This document shows, piece by piece, positions 8,207-17,940 of a stretch of 64,000 nucleotides of DNA (its first letter is position 1; every line of letters starts with the position of its first letter). The translations under genes were made by a program, and so were the position numbers. Source of the DNA: UBA2185 sp964564625 (GTDB lineage Bacteria; Desulfobacterota; Syntrophia; Syntrophales; UBA2185). The notes under the pieces are model-generated. The model was not told the origin of the DNA, ran no database searches, and saw nothing but the letters and a program-made list of their open reading frames with translations. The stretch lies in assembly GCA_964564625.1 (NCBI GenBank), contig CAZMBE010000003.1, forward strand, positions 62,001 to 126,000. Direction: 5' to 3'.

Positions 8207-9643
8207 ATGGTAACAATGTTGTCTCGATGTTTTTTGCTGTTGTTTTTATTATGTCTTTCTTTGTTCTGCAATCTCATGTTCGCAGAAGGAAATTCTTTAA
8301 TTCCCCTTGTCAACCCGGATGAATTGCGTTACCAGCAAATTCAATTTGCTCCACCTCAGGCACAACGGGTAATTCTTGATAACGGCATTATTCTTTACAT
8401 ATTCGAAGATCATGAGCTTCCGCTGCTGAACATCTCCGCGGTAATCAGAACTGGCTCCAATTATGACACGGTCGGTAAAGAGGGCCTTGCTGAACTTACC
8501 GGCACACTGCTGAGAACTGGGGGTACGCAATCCATATCAGCTGATGCCATCGATGAAGCGTTAGATTTTTTTGCATGTTCACTGTCTGTTTCGATGAGCC
8601 GGGACTCGGGATCGATCAGCCTTTCTGTTCTTAAGGATAATTTGGATGAAGGGCTGAACATCTTCTCCCAGATAATTATAAATCCCGCTTTTGAAGAATC
8701 CAAGTTAACATTGGCGAAGAATCTAAAAATTGAGGACCTTAGAAGAACGGCCGATGATCCCCAAAGGCTGGCGTTCAGGGAATTGAAAAGGTTCCTGTAC
8801 CGCGATAACCCGGCTGGTAGATTACCTTCAATTACATCTATTAACACCATTCATAGGGCTGATCTGATCCATTTCTATAAACAATTCTTCTATCCGAAAA
8901 ACATTATGATTGCAGTTACCGGAGATATCTCAAAGGAACAGGCTATCGCAAAGATACAACAGTATTTTGGATCATGGAATGAATCAATAAAACATTATTC
9001 ACTACCTCCCACACCTGCAAAACAGAAAGGGCATATCTATTTCCTGTCCAAAGAGATTCCTCAATCTATAATCATTTCTGCTCAGCTTGCGCCAGGCAAG
9101 AAGAATCCCGATGCGTATCCTTTTGAAGTACTTGATTTTATTCTCGGAAGTGGCGGCTTTAAGTCTCGCATCTTCCAGCAAATCAGAAATAATCTGGGCC
9201 TGGCATACAGTACGGGAAGTTTTTATACGAAACTCAGCGAATACGGTGTGTTCGGAGCCTATGCAATAACCAAATCCGAGACGACTGCAAAAGTGCTTTC
9301 AAACATTCAAGCTATCATAATGGATACAAAGACGAATGTTATTGATAATAAAGAACTTGAAGGTGCCATTAAATCAATAAACAACAATTTCATCTTTTCC
9401 TTCCTCTCCGCAGAACAGATTGCAACTCAGCAATTAATGATGGAATACGACAATCTGTCTCAGGATTATCTGGCAAATTATAGAGATAGAATAGCAAAAG
9501 TTCACATAGAAGATATCATGAGAGTGGCTAATAAATATCTATCTGCTGATGAAGCTGTCATCCTCGTTGTTGGTAATGAAAATGCATATGATCAACTGTT
9601 TTCCTCCTTTAGGGCTGTGTCCAGAGTTAAAGATTCACTATGA
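8207..9643 (+). CDS. M16 family peptidase, non-catalytic subunit
   Basis: 478 residues with an N-terminal signal peptide (LSRCFLLLFLLCLSLFCNLMFA). The fold is that of M16 (LDNGIILYIFEDHELPLLNISAVIRTGS; NIMIAVTGDIS; GSGGFKSRIFQQIRNNLGLAYS), but where the catalytic partner has HxxEH this protein has LAELTGTLLRTGG, so it cannot bind zinc there. Such inactive partners complete the chamber of two-subunit M16 enzymes and hold the substrate. The R..LGLAYS segment is the usual C-terminal substrate-binding element. The gene starts four bases after the catalytic subunit, and its stop overlaps the next start (ATGA). Confidence 0.87.
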   Translation: MVTMLSRCFLLLFLLCLSLFCNLMFAEGNSLIPLVNPDELRYQQIQFAPPQAQRVILDNGIILYIFEDHELPLLNISAVIRTGSNYDTVGKEGLAELTGTLLRTGGTQSISADAIDEALDFFACSLSVSMSRDSGSISLSVLKDNLDEGLNIFSQIIINPAFEESKLTLAKNLKIEDLRRTADDPQRLAFRELKRFLYRDNPAGRLPSITSINTIHRADLIHFYKQFFYPKNIMIAVTGDISKEQAIAKIQQYFGSWNESIKHYSLPPTPAKQKGHIYFLSKEIPQSIIISAQLAPGKKNPDAYPFEVLDFILGSGGFKSRIFQQIRNNLGLAYSTGSFYTKLSEYGVFGAYAITKSETTAKVLSNIQAIIMDTKTNVIDNKELEGAIKSINNNFIFSFLSAEQIATQQLMMEYDNLSQDYLANYRDRIAKVHIEDIMRVANKYLSADEAVILVVGNENAYDQLFSSFRAVSRVKDSL

Positions 9644-10869
9644 ATAATATAGGAATTGATAAACATATAGATGCATACGAGAAGGCCATGATAAAAATGC
9701 AGTATGAACTCACTGCCATTCCTGCAATGTCACCTGAAAATGGTGGTGATGGAGAATCTGAAAAGGCGAAGTGCATTTTGTCATATCTAAGCGAGATGGA
9801 GTTTCCACATGCCATACAACTCAACGCCCCTGATGAAAGAGTCTCCACCGGAAATCGTCCCAACCTTATCGTCCATATACCGGGGAAAAATCCCCATAAA
9901 ACCGTTTGGATTCTTACACACACAGATATAGTTCCACCAGGGGAAATTGGTTTGTGGAAAAGTGACCCCTTCAAATGCTACGTTAAAGATGGACGAATAT
10001 TTGGGAGAGGTACGGAAGACAATCAGCAAGACCTTGTAGCATCAATTTTTGCGGCAAAAGCCGTTTTAGATGAAGGCATGATACCCGAAAGTTCAATTGG
10101 TCTCGCTTTTGTTGCTGATGAAGAAACGGCGAGCCGGTTTGGTTTATCGTACATTTTGCAACATGTGAAAAACCCTTTTCGGAAAACAGATCTCATTGTC
10201 GTTCCTGATTCGGGAAATGAAGAAGGAACAATGATCGAGATAGCCGAAAAAAGCATATTATGGCTTCGTTTTAAAACTATTGGCAGGCAGTGTCATGCCA
10301 GCAGACCAGACCTTGGGAAAAATGCATTTAAAGCAGCATCTCAGCTTGTTGTTTTGTTAAATGATCTTTATCATATTTTTAATGCATCCGATCCATTCTA
10401 TCAGCCTCAGGTCAGTACGTTTGAACCAACAAGAAAAGAGCCAAATATACCAAATATAAATACTATTCCGGGAGAAGATATTTTTTATATGGATTGCAGA
10501 ATTCTTCCTCAATATTCACTGACTGACATTTTGCAAGAAATAAGGAAGAACGCCGACGATATCGAAAGAAAATGTCACGTGAGCATAGAAATTACTCATA
10601 TTCAGGAATTTCAGGCACCTCCTCCTACTTCCCATGATGCTCCGGTTGTTATAGCCCTACAAAAGGCTGTAAGGCATGTTTATCAGGTCAATGCTACACC
10701 GCAGGGCATCGGCGCGGGAACCATAGCCGCTATTTTCCGTAATAATAATTATCCAGTTGCGGTGTGGTCCAAAGTCAACCACACCGCTCATCAACCAAAC
10801 GAAAACTGCCTCATCTCCAACATGGTAGGAAATGCAAAGGTATATGCTCATCTGTTTATGCATACGTGA
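9640..10869 (+). CDS. M20 family metallopeptidase (DapE/ArgE type)
   Basis: 409 residues, cytoplasmic. Metal ligands can be seen in order: His in ILTHTDIVPPGE, the bridging Asp in GRGTEDNQQ, the catalytic Glu pair in VADEETAS, Asp in VVPDSGNEEG, and a late His in VNHTAHQPNENC. A dimerisation lid lies between the last two. Members deacylate amino acids or split dipeptides; the exact substrate cannot be read here. The M16-M20 gene pair suggests final hydrolysis of small peptides produced by the upstream enzymes. The start overlaps the stop of the preceding gene by four bases, implying translational coupling. Confidence 0.85.
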   Translation: MNNIGIDKHIDAYEKAMIKMQYELTAIPAMSPENGGDGESEKAKCILSYLSEMEFPHAIQLNAPDERVSTGNRPNLIVHIPGKNPHKTVWILTHTDIVPPGEIGLWKSDPFKCYVKDGRIFGRGTEDNQQDLVASIFAAKAVLDEGMIPESSIGLAFVADEETASRFGLSYILQHVKNPFRKTDLIVVPDSGNEEGTMIEIAEKSILWLRFKTIGRQCHASRPDLGKNAFKAASQLVVLLNDLYHIFNASDPFYQPQVSTFEPTRKEPNIPNINTIPGEDIFYMDCRILPQYSLTDILQEIRKNADDIERKCHVSIEITHIQEFQAPPPTSHDAPVVIALQKAVRHVYQVNATPQGIGAGTIAAIFRNNNYPVAVWSKVNHTAHQPNENCLISNMVGNAKVYAHLFMHT

Positions 10870-11020
10870 ATCGCCCCACCTAAACTTGGCATACTGGCAG
10901 ATTTAGTAAAAATAATTGCAATCAACTAAAGTGCGTGATAGCATTAATAAAGAGGCTATGTAATATTCAATAAGATCATTGAAGATTATTTGATATATAA
11001 TCAAGAGGTTACATATTTAC

Positions 11021-12025
11021 TTGAAGCATAATTCCGATTTTATTTCGGTCAAAAACATTAGCTTTGCTGACAATAACCTCATCAGAACACTTTTCGGTGA
11101 ATATGATAAAAACATAAAGCTCATCGAAAAATTGGAGCCGGTAAAGATAGTCATTCGTGGAAATAATTTATCTATCACCGGGGAACATATCTCAGCAGAA
11201 CTTGTTGAAAATCTCATCAGTCAGCTCTATTCATTATTAGAAAAAGGATACCCTATATATCCAGCAGACATAGACTATGCTCACAGGATACTTTCCAGTA
11301 ACAGTTCAATAAATCTTGAAAAAATATTTTTAGATACAGTCTTCATTTCTTCAAAAAAACGCTTAATCACCCCCAAAAGTATAGCCCAAAAACTCTACAT
11401 TGATTTAATAAGGAAGTATGATATAGTTTTTTCTATTGGTCCCGCGGGGACGGGTAAGACATACCTGGCTATGGCCATGGCGGTATCGGCCCTGCTTGAC
11501 AAGAAAGTTAACCGTATTGTTCTGGCGAGACCCGCTGTAGAAGCAGGCGAAAAACTCGGATTCTTACCCGGTGACCTTTCAGAAAAAGTTAACCCGTATC
11601 TCAGACCTCTATATGATGCACTTTTTGATATGATAGATTTTGATAAAGCTTCAGCGCTTATTCATAAAGGTGTAATCGAAGTTGCACCACTTGCGTTTAT
11701 GAGAGGAAGAACCCTGAATGATTCTTTCGTGATCCTTGATGAAGCACAGAATACTACGTCGGAACAGATGAAGATGTTCCTGACAAGGCTGGGGTTCGGT
11801 TCAAACGCTGTCATAACGGGTGATATCACACAGATTGATCTCCCATGCGATAAGATATCCGGTCTTGTAGAAGCAGAAACTATCCTGAAAAAAATAGAAG
11901 GAATCAAATTTGTATATTTTTCTGAAATTGATGTCGTGAGACATCCATTAGTCCAGGATGTGATTCGCGCTTACAATCATTTAGATCGCGGAAAGAGAAA
12001 AAGTAAAAAGACCTTATCATCATGA
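11021..12025 (+). CDS. phoH: PhoH-like ATPase
   Basis: 334 residues of the PhoH/YbeZ type. Walker A is GPAGTGKT, with a PhoH-specific LARPAVEAGEKLGFLPGDL and Walker B in SFVILDEAQN. The N-terminal 110 residues (VKIVIRGNNLSITG) form the KH-like RNA-binding region of the family. PhoH proteins are linked to RNA metabolism and to the RNase YbeY, encoded two genes downstream. The reading frame has no ATG; TTG at 11021 is taken as the start, with AGAGG about twelve bases upstream. The stop overlaps the start of the next gene (ATGA). A TATAAT-like box lies near 10994. Confidence 0.9.
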   Translation: MKHNSDFISVKNISFADNNLIRTLFGEYDKNIKLIEKLEPVKIVIRGNNLSITGEHISAELVENLISQLYSLLEKGYPIYPADIDYAHRILSSNSSINLEKIFLDTVFISSKKRLITPKSIAQKLYIDLIRKYDIVFSIGPAGTGKTYLAMAMAVSALLDKKVNRIVLARPAVEAGEKLGFLPGDLSEKVNPYLRPLYDALFDMIDFDKASALIHKGVIEVAPLAFMRGRTLNDSFVILDEAQNTTSEQMKMFLTRLGFGSNAVITGDITQIDLPCDKISGLVEAETILKKIEGIKFVYFSEIDVVRHPLVQDVIRAYNHLDRGKRKSKKTLSS

Positions 12026-14379
12026 TGCGCAAAATCTTTAATATTAGACAGACGACCAAAATATTTAAGAAAGTATTCAAACACATACCATCAGTACCAA
12101 CGTTTGCGGCAAAAATTGCATTCAATAGATGGACTATTGCCATTTCTTTAAGTGCTATTTTGACCTTTCTTCTAACACCACAAGTTCACTTTTTTGATCC
12201 TGATTATAAAGTCGGTTCCATCGCTGTGAGAGATGTAAGGGCCGATCGGGATTTTCTTGTTGAAGACAGATTATCTACGGAACAAAAAAGGGCAGAGGCA
12301 ATAAAGGATTTCAAGTCTGTGTATGATTATGACAGTGATACTCCTTCTCAGCTAAGAGCGACTGTCACTCGCGCTTTCTCTTCGACAGAACAAACATATA
12401 ATCCCGGTGCCAACAGGTCGTTGAACCAGCTTTCTTTACAACAGCTGAGAAACAATTTTGAGAATGCTTTAGGGATTACCCTCACTGATGACGAATTTTA
12501 TACGCTGCAAAATAATAAATTTTCTCCTTATATATCAGATAAAATTTCGAGACTTATTACAAGTGTCTACCATACTGCATTAATAACCAATGCAGAATTT
12601 ACAAAACAGGATTTGAGTAACGGTATCGTAATCAGAGATATCAAGAATCAGAAGGAAAGAATTGAAACTAATCTCAAAACCATTCAGCATATCGATACTG
12701 TTGATGCTAAGCTCTTAAAGAAGGCATACAATATACTAGAAAGCGATAGCGGAAACTTAAAGAATGTTATTGTTCCTTTAACCAAAAAGTTGATCCAGCC
12801 AAATTTAACCTTCAACAAGAGTGCCTCAGAAAGGAAAAAACAGACAATTCAGAATGATATTAAACCTGTTTTTTTTCAGGTTTTAAAGGATGAAATCATA
12901 ATACGGGAAGGGCAAAAAATTTCACCTCTTGATCAGGACAAGCTTACAGCATTTTTTGTTGGCAGAGGTGAAAAATCTTTTTCAAACATATCCATTCTTT
13001 TAGGCACATTCTTTTTGATTTTATCTCTCTCGATTGTTCTTTCTTATTTAACCACAAAGACATCTCAGATTAAAGATAATATTACTGATATTATCTTTCT
13101 CAGTGTTACCATAGTTTTTCAAATTATCCTGGTAAGAGCAGGGATTTTTATGTCTGAAGCTATTAACCGGGCGTTCCCTCTTTTTCCAACAGAAGCATAC
13201 TATTATGCCATACCTTTTGCCGCTGGTGCAATGCTGGTGGGAATTCTTATCAATCGGAATATTGCCCTTATATTCTCTATTTATGCATCAGTTCTTGCCG
13301 CTTTCTTATTCGATGGTAAAATATCAATCATGCTTTTTTCCTTTCTGGGGAGTGTAGCTGCATCGTATCATATTGCATACAGCAAGCAACGATCGGCTTT
13401 TTTTAAAGTTGGCCTCTTGTTGGGAGTGATAAATTGCACCACCATTCTATTCCTCTGTCTGTCTTCTCCATCATGTAGCATTTTATCTGCAACTACAGTT
13501 ATAAACCTTTCCATGGGATTCATGAGCGGCATTGTTTCAGCAATCATCGTCGCAGGAATTATACCCCTCTTTGAAACCCTATTTAACTATACAACTGATA
13601 TAAAGCTGTTGGAACTGGCCAATCTAAATCAGCCAATATTCCAGCGAATGATCATGGAAGCTCCTGGCACATATCACCATAGTATTATTGTTGCCTCACT
13701 GGTTGAAGCCGCAGCTGAAGCTATCGGAGCAAATCCGCTTCTCGCAAAGGTCAGTGCATATTATCATGACATTGGAAAAATTAAGAAGCCACAATATTTT
13801 ATTGAAAACCAGAGGAACTCTGAAAACAAGCACAACAAACTTTCCCCCAGAATGAGCAGCCTCATTATTACCTCTCATGTGAAAGACGGATGTGAACTCG
13901 CGAACGAGGATAAACTTGGGACGCAAATTACTAACATCATCAGAGAGCACCATGGAACAAGTCTTGTAAGTTATTTTTATGAAAAAGCGAAGCATGACAG
14001 AGATTCCTCTATCAGAGCTCTGCCTGAAAGCGATTTTCGTTATCCCGGACCAAAGCCCCAGAGCAGAGAAGCGGGACTTGTACTTCTGGGTGACGTTATT
14101 GAAGCCTCATCAAGGACATTATCAAATCCCACTCCCTCAAGAATCAAAAATCTTGTAAGAGAAAGAATTGATAAAGTTTTAATGGATGGTCAACTTGACG
14201 AATGCAAATTAACACTGTACGACTTGAATATAATTGCCGAGACATTCACAAGAATTCTTAATGGCATCTTCCACCAAAGGATTGATTATCCGGAAATGGT
14301 GGTCCGCGACTTTAACGGTAGCAGAAAAGCAAATAATGTCTATTCTCATCGAAAACAGGCAGAAAAAATTAAGCCTTGA
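12022..14379 (+). CDS. pgpH: 7TM-HD family phosphohydrolase (PgpH type)
   Basis: 785 residues. One membrane helix near 42-57 is followed by a large extracytoplasmic 7TMR-HDED domain to about 330, then a bundle of membrane helices (about 325-515) and a cytoplasmic HD domain (about 530-740). Key metal residues are visible in GTYHHSI, YYHDIGK (about residues 580-586) and IREHHGTS. In Listeria and relatives this family degrades cyclic di-AMP. That activity is inferred here, since this organism group is not known from the sequence to make c-di-AMP. It starts in a four-base overlap with phoH and ends inside the ybeY reading frame. Confidence 0.88.
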   Translation: MMRKIFNIRQTTKIFKKVFKHIPSVPTFAAKIAFNRWTIAISLSAILTFLLTPQVHFFDPDYKVGSIAVRDVRADRDFLVEDRLSTEQKRAEAIKDFKSVYDYDSDTPSQLRATVTRAFSSTEQTYNPGANRSLNQLSLQQLRNNFENALGITLTDDEFYTLQNNKFSPYISDKISRLITSVYHTALITNAEFTKQDLSNGIVIRDIKNQKERIETNLKTIQHIDTVDAKLLKKAYNILESDSGNLKNVIVPLTKKLIQPNLTFNKSASERKKQTIQNDIKPVFFQVLKDEIIIREGQKISPLDQDKLTAFFVGRGEKSFSNISILLGTFFLILSLSIVLSYLTTKTSQIKDNITDIIFLSVTIVFQIILVRAGIFMSEAINRAFPLFPTEAYYYAIPFAAGAMLVGILINRNIALIFSIYASVLAAFLFDGKISIMLFSFLGSVAASYHIAYSKQRSAFFKVGLLLGVINCTTILFLCLSSPSCSILSATTVINLSMGFMSGIVSAIIVAGIIPLFETLFNYTTDIKLLELANLNQPIFQRMIMEAPGTYHHSIIVASLVEAAAEAIGANPLLAKVSAYYHDIGKIKKPQYFIENQRNSENKHNKLSPRMSSLIITSHVKDGCELANEDKLGTQITNIIREHHGTSLVSYFYEKAKHDRDSSIRALPESDFRYPGPKPQSREAGLVLLGDVIEASSRTLSNPTPSRIKNLVRERIDKVLMDGQLDECKLTLYDLNIIAETFTRILNGIFHQRIDYPEMVVRDFNGSRKANNVYSHRKQAEKIKP

Positions 14380-14788
14380 TCTCAAGCGCATACGATACAT
14401 GATGAGTGAAATATTGAATTATGTAAATCGTAATGATAATGAAATCAGTCTGCTGTTCGTTGATAACGAAGAAATACGATCTTTAAACAAACGTTATTTA
14501 AATCGTGATTATCCTACGAATGTTATAAGTTTTTCTTTAACAGATGGACAACACGGAAATATAAATCCTCACGTTCTCGGCGATATCGTCATTTCAGTGG
14601 AAAAAGCGATTGAAGATGCCGAAGAAGCAGATATTGAATTAAATGATGAGATAGACTTTCTCATGATTCATGGCGTTCTTCATCTCCTCGGTTATAACCA
14701 TGAAGACACAAGTGAAACTGAGGCTATAAAAATGGATAAAAAGGAAAAGGAGCTATTTTTCATGCTGAAAGGATACCAGCTTGAATAA
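14336..14788 (+). CDS. ybeY: Endoribonuclease YbeY
   Basis: 150 residues. The zinc motif HGVLHLLGYNH near the C-terminus is the family signature (three His ligands). YPTNVISFSLTD and LGDIVISVEKA are also characteristic. YbeY works in rRNA maturation and ribosome quality control, together with PhoH-like proteins. The ATG at 14336 is chosen because it gives the normal family length; a longer frame from 14234 would overlap pgpH by nearly 150 bases. As placed, it overlaps pgpH by 44 bases. The upstream purine stretch (AGAAAAG) is a weak ribosome binding site, so coupling to pgpH translation is likely. Confidence 0.9.
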   Translation: MSILIENRQKKLSLDLKRIRYMMSEILNYVNRNDNEISLLFVDNEEIRSLNKRYLNRDYPTNVISFSLTDGQHGNINPHVLGDIVISVEKAIEDAEEADIELNDEIDFLMIHGVLHLLGYNHEDTSETEAIKMDKKEKELFFMLKGYQLE

Positions 14789-14819
14789 TAAAGAAAACAT
14801 GATATTGATTTCTTATCGT

Positions 14820-16754
14820 TTATTTCACCACAATAACCTGTCCAGGGTGAATACTATCATCTTTTTCTAACTTATTGATGTTACGTATCTTATCAAGGCT
14901 TATCCCATTTTTTTTCGCAATTACCTCCAGGTTGTCTCCCTTTCGAACAGTATAAGTTTTGGACGCAACATTTGTAATGGTGTCTTTTCTTTTTTTATTG
15001 CCTTTTGTTGGGACTGTTTTATCTGAATTACTATTTTGTTCCATTGCTTCGTTTTTTGAACTAAGTATAATCACCTGACCGGGTGTAATACCTTTTAGTT
15101 CTTTAAATTTGTTTAACCTTTTAATTTCGTCAACGCTAGTATCATACCGTTTCGCGAGAGATGTCAGCGTATCACCTCGTCTCACTTTATATTTAATAAC
15201 ATCCCCGCTCGCCTGAATTTTAGTACTTTCTGGTCGTTTCATCGATTTAATCTTCGCATAGCGGGAAACATTTAAAGGTATAATTATTCGTTGACCCGCT
15301 TTGACCTTTTTTCTACCCGATATGTGATTGCAGTCCATAATCGCGCTCACGGAAGTTCCATACCTGCGGGCAATTGAAACGACGGTTTCCGCGCGTTTCG
15401 CCCTGTAAGTGATGAACGTCTGGCGTGGTTTTTCGTACTTTGGAATTTCATCAACAATCTTAACAAATTTACCCGTATATTCGGAGGGAACTTTAAAATT
15501 ATATTCTTTGTCAGGGGTGATTTTCTGCCTCAGTTCCGAATTAAGGGAAACAACCACTTCTTCACTTGTTCCAAGATGTTCAGCAATATCCTGTAACCTC
15601 ATTGACTTATTTATTTTAACGGTTTCGTAGTTGTAGAAGCTTTGTTTTTCTGATTCTTCGTAAAGGTCAATACCGTATTTTTTAGGATCTCTAATTATAT
15701 GGAGTGTAGCAAGAAAGCGCGGTACATAACGCGCCGTTTCATTAGGAAGCTGATGGTAAAGATCCCAGAATCTGTCGAAATAGTTAATATGCTGCCTTGA
15801 TATGACTTTGAGAACCCTCCCTTCACCACAATTATACGCAGCCAGAACCGTGAGCCAATCACCAAACATACCATGTAGTTCTTTTAAATAATCTATTGCT
15901 GCCTTTGTTGATTTTTCAACATCCAGCCTTTCGTCAACCCATTCGTCACGAGTAAGTCCGTATTTGTAACCTGTCGACGGAATAAATTGCCAAAGGCCGA
16001 GGGCTCGCGCCCTTGAGAGTGCATGGACCTTAAACCCGCTTTCCACAAGAGGCAACCATGATAACTCTTCCGGCAAGCCAGCCTTTCTCAACTCCCTTAT
16101 GATGATGGGACGATAGAAGCCGGAACGTTTATAGGACTGTATAAAAAAATCTTTTTCGATGGTTTGAAAAAGCCTGATTTCTTTCTCAACATCAGCATTG
16201 ATTATATGTGGTATCTCGCTTCGTTTACCATTCGTCTTTGTATGCTTCGATGAGTAAATAGCAAGGAGCTGTTTCGATATAAGTAAACGCAGGTCATCTT
16301 TCTGGCGTGCAATATCCGGTTCTCCGTTTGTATCGAGCAGCAAGGCATAGGCTTGATCTAACAGATCCAAGGCATTTTCCAGATCACCTTTTATCCAGTA
16401 CGCACGGGATTCATTCAACAAGATAAGGGCTTCTTCCATTATGTCACTGCCCTTTTCCCTTTCCTTGTCTTTTTTCACCTTTTTTACATGATGACCATCT
16501 TTTCTTTCTGAAGATACGTCCTTATCATGCTTTTCTTTTTGTTTTTGGCCAAGAGAAGATTCTTCTTTGGCGGAGGATTCTGTAGTGTTATATTTGTTTT
16601 CATCTATGGATATTTTTTCTGCGCTGATGGAACTGTTAAAAGGTTCATTTTCAGTCTTACTTTGACCAAAAGCATTACCAACGAAATTATTATGACAAAG
16701 AACAAATAGTATGGCGGTAACTGATAGAAGAAAGCGATTTCTTCTTAACATCAT
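14820..16754 (-). CDS. Membrane-bound lytic murein transglycosylase with three LysM domains (MltD type)
   Basis: 644 residues. A signal peptide (about 1-30) is followed by a charged low-complexity linker rich in Lys, Glu and Ser (about 31-105), a helical region, and the SLT catalytic domain (about 235-370: LSWLPLVESGFKVHA with the catalytic Glu, ALGLWQFIPSTG, VLAAYNCGEGRV). Three LysM peptidoglycan-binding repeats follow, starting at TYRAKRAETVVSIA, IKYKVRRGDTLTSLA and KTYTVRKGDNLEVIA. It should cleave glycan strands to anhydro-muropeptides in the periplasm. AAAGGAG precedes the tandem ATGs. It converges on ybeY and follows prfB on the same strand. Confidence 0.9.
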   Translation of the reverse strand: MMLRRNRFLLSVTAILFVLCHNNFVGNAFGQSKTENEPFNSSISAEKISIDENKYNTTESSAKEESSLGQKQKEKHDKDVSSERKDGHHVKKVKKDKEREKGSDIMEEALILLNESRAYWIKGDLENALDLLDQAYALLLDTNGEPDIARQKDDLRLLISKQLLAIYSSKHTKTNGKRSEIPHIINADVEKEIRLFQTIEKDFFIQSYKRSGFYRPIIIRELRKAGLPEELSWLPLVESGFKVHALSRARALGLWQFIPSTGYKYGLTRDEWVDERLDVEKSTKAAIDYLKELHGMFGDWLTVLAAYNCGEGRVLKVISRQHINYFDRFWDLYHQLPNETARYVPRFLATLHIIRDPKKYGIDLYEESEKQSFYNYETVKINKSMRLQDIAEHLGTSEEVVVSLNSELRQKITPDKEYNFKVPSEYTGKFVKIVDEIPKYEKPRQTFITYRAKRAETVVSIARRYGTSVSAIMDCNHISGRKKVKAGQRIIIPLNVSRYAKIKSMKRPESTKIQASGDVIKYKVRRGDTLTSLAKRYDTSVDEIKRLNKFKELKGITPGQVIILSSKNEAMEQNSNSDKTVPTKGNKKRKDTITNVASKTYTVRKGDNLEVIAKKNGISLDKIRNINKLEKDDSIHPGQVIVVK

Positions 16755-16788
16755 AATGAACTCCTTTGCGGTTTATACAGCTATAAGT

Positions 16789-16812
16789 CCTATCAGTGAT
16801 TTATATGATAGG
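16789..16812 (-). terminator. Hairpin between prfB and the transglycosylase gene
   Basis: CCTATCA and TGATAGG form a seven-base-pair stem with a ten-base loop. It lies downstream of prfB and upstream of the next leftward gene. There is no U-tract, so it could be a weak terminator, a processing site or an operator. Confidence 0.3.
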
Positions 16813-16850
16813 CGCTTATATCACACATTGACACTTCGATATACATATAT

Positions 16851-17940
16851 TTAACTCAACAGATATGTCTCAATGAAATCGTCTATATCACCATCCAATA
16901 CTCTGTTTGCATTACCTACCTCAAGGTTAGTCCTGTGATCTTTGACAAGTTTATAAGGATGTAAGATATAAGAGCGAATTTGACTGCCCCAGGCGATGTC
17001 TTTTTTTGTCTTATTTAGTTCGTCAATTTTCTTCCTTTGTTCTTGTATTTCCATTTCGTAAAGCCGCGACTTTAGGAATTTCATTGCCATGGCCTTATTC
17101 TTATGCTGCGATCGCTCATTCTGGCATTGTACTACTATCCCCGTCTGCAAATGAGTAATTCTCACCGCTGAATCCGTTTTATTCACATGCTGACCACCTG
17201 CCCCTGTAGATCTGTACGTATCTATGCGTAGGTCATTATCATCAATTTCTATGTTTATTTCATCGTCTACTTCTGGATACACAAAAACAGAGGCAAACGA
17301 TGTATGACGACGAGCTCCGGAATCAAAAGGCGATATCCGAACAAGTCTGTGAATGCCAATCTCAGCCTTGGCATAGCCGTAGGCATACTCTCCCTCAATC
17401 GTCAAGGAAACACTCTTTACACCGGCTTCATCACCAGGCTGATAATCAATAATAGTGGCAGAAAAACTCTTCCGTTCAGCCCATCGTAAATACATTCTTA
17501 AAAGCATCTCCACCCAGTCTTGAGCTTCTGTTCCTCCTGCGCCGGCGTGAATGGTCATGATGGCATTCATCGAATCCTGCGGAGAGCCCAGCATCAATTT
17601 GAGCTCTTCATTTCTTACGGATGACCGGAGCCTGTTTATATCTTTTCCTATCTCTTCAACTGTTTTTTCATCATTTTCTTCGCTTGCTAAACTATACAGT
17701 ATTTCTATATCACTGATTTCGTCTTTGAGCTTCTTCCAGTTGTCGACGACCGTTTCTAATTTATTTTTTTCCTTGAGGGTTTCGCGCGCCTTTTCCTGCT
17801 CACTCCAGAAATCTTTATTTAGTGATGCTTTCTCTAGTCCCTTGATTTTCTCTTCCATGACATTGATGTCAAAGACATTCTCCCAAATGTTCTATTCTTT
17901 TTTTCAAATCGTTTATTGTTTCTTGAATTTCCCCAATCAT
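16851..17940 (-). CDS. prfB: Peptide chain release factor 2, expressed by programmed +1 frameshift
   Basis: The ATG at 17940 opens a 23-codon frame (MIGEIQETIN...) that stops at TGA 17871-17869. The rest continues in the +1 frame, with CTT TGA C at 17874-17868 read as Leu-Asp, the classic RF2 autoregulatory site. A Shine-Dalgarno-like GGGAGAA stretch lies just before it. The body has the stop-codon recognition tripeptide SPF (VRISPFDSG) and the GGQ motif (STGAGGQHVNK). RF2 reads UGA and UAA. AAAGGAG lies eight bases before the ATG, and that ATG overlaps the lnt stop codon (ATGA), so the genes are coupled. The total of about 363 residues is normal. Confidence 0.95.
17868..17880 (-). promoter_or_regulatory. 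prfB: RF2 programmed frameshift site
   Basis: Leftward reading GAA TGT CTT TGA C, with in-frame UGA as codon 24 of prfB and a G-rich stretch upstream. When RF2 is scarce the ribosome slips +1 on CUU and reads on, giving negative feedback on RF2 level. Confidence 0.92.

Noticed and set aside
14234..14335. Longer YbeY start
   Set aside because: The added 34 residues lie in the pgpH coding sequence and do not resemble any YbeY N-terminus.
16851..17858. prfB as a truncated or frameshifted pseudogene
   Set aside because: The upstream 23 codons, CTT TGA C and the purine stretch match the known programmed frameshift, so the gene is intact.
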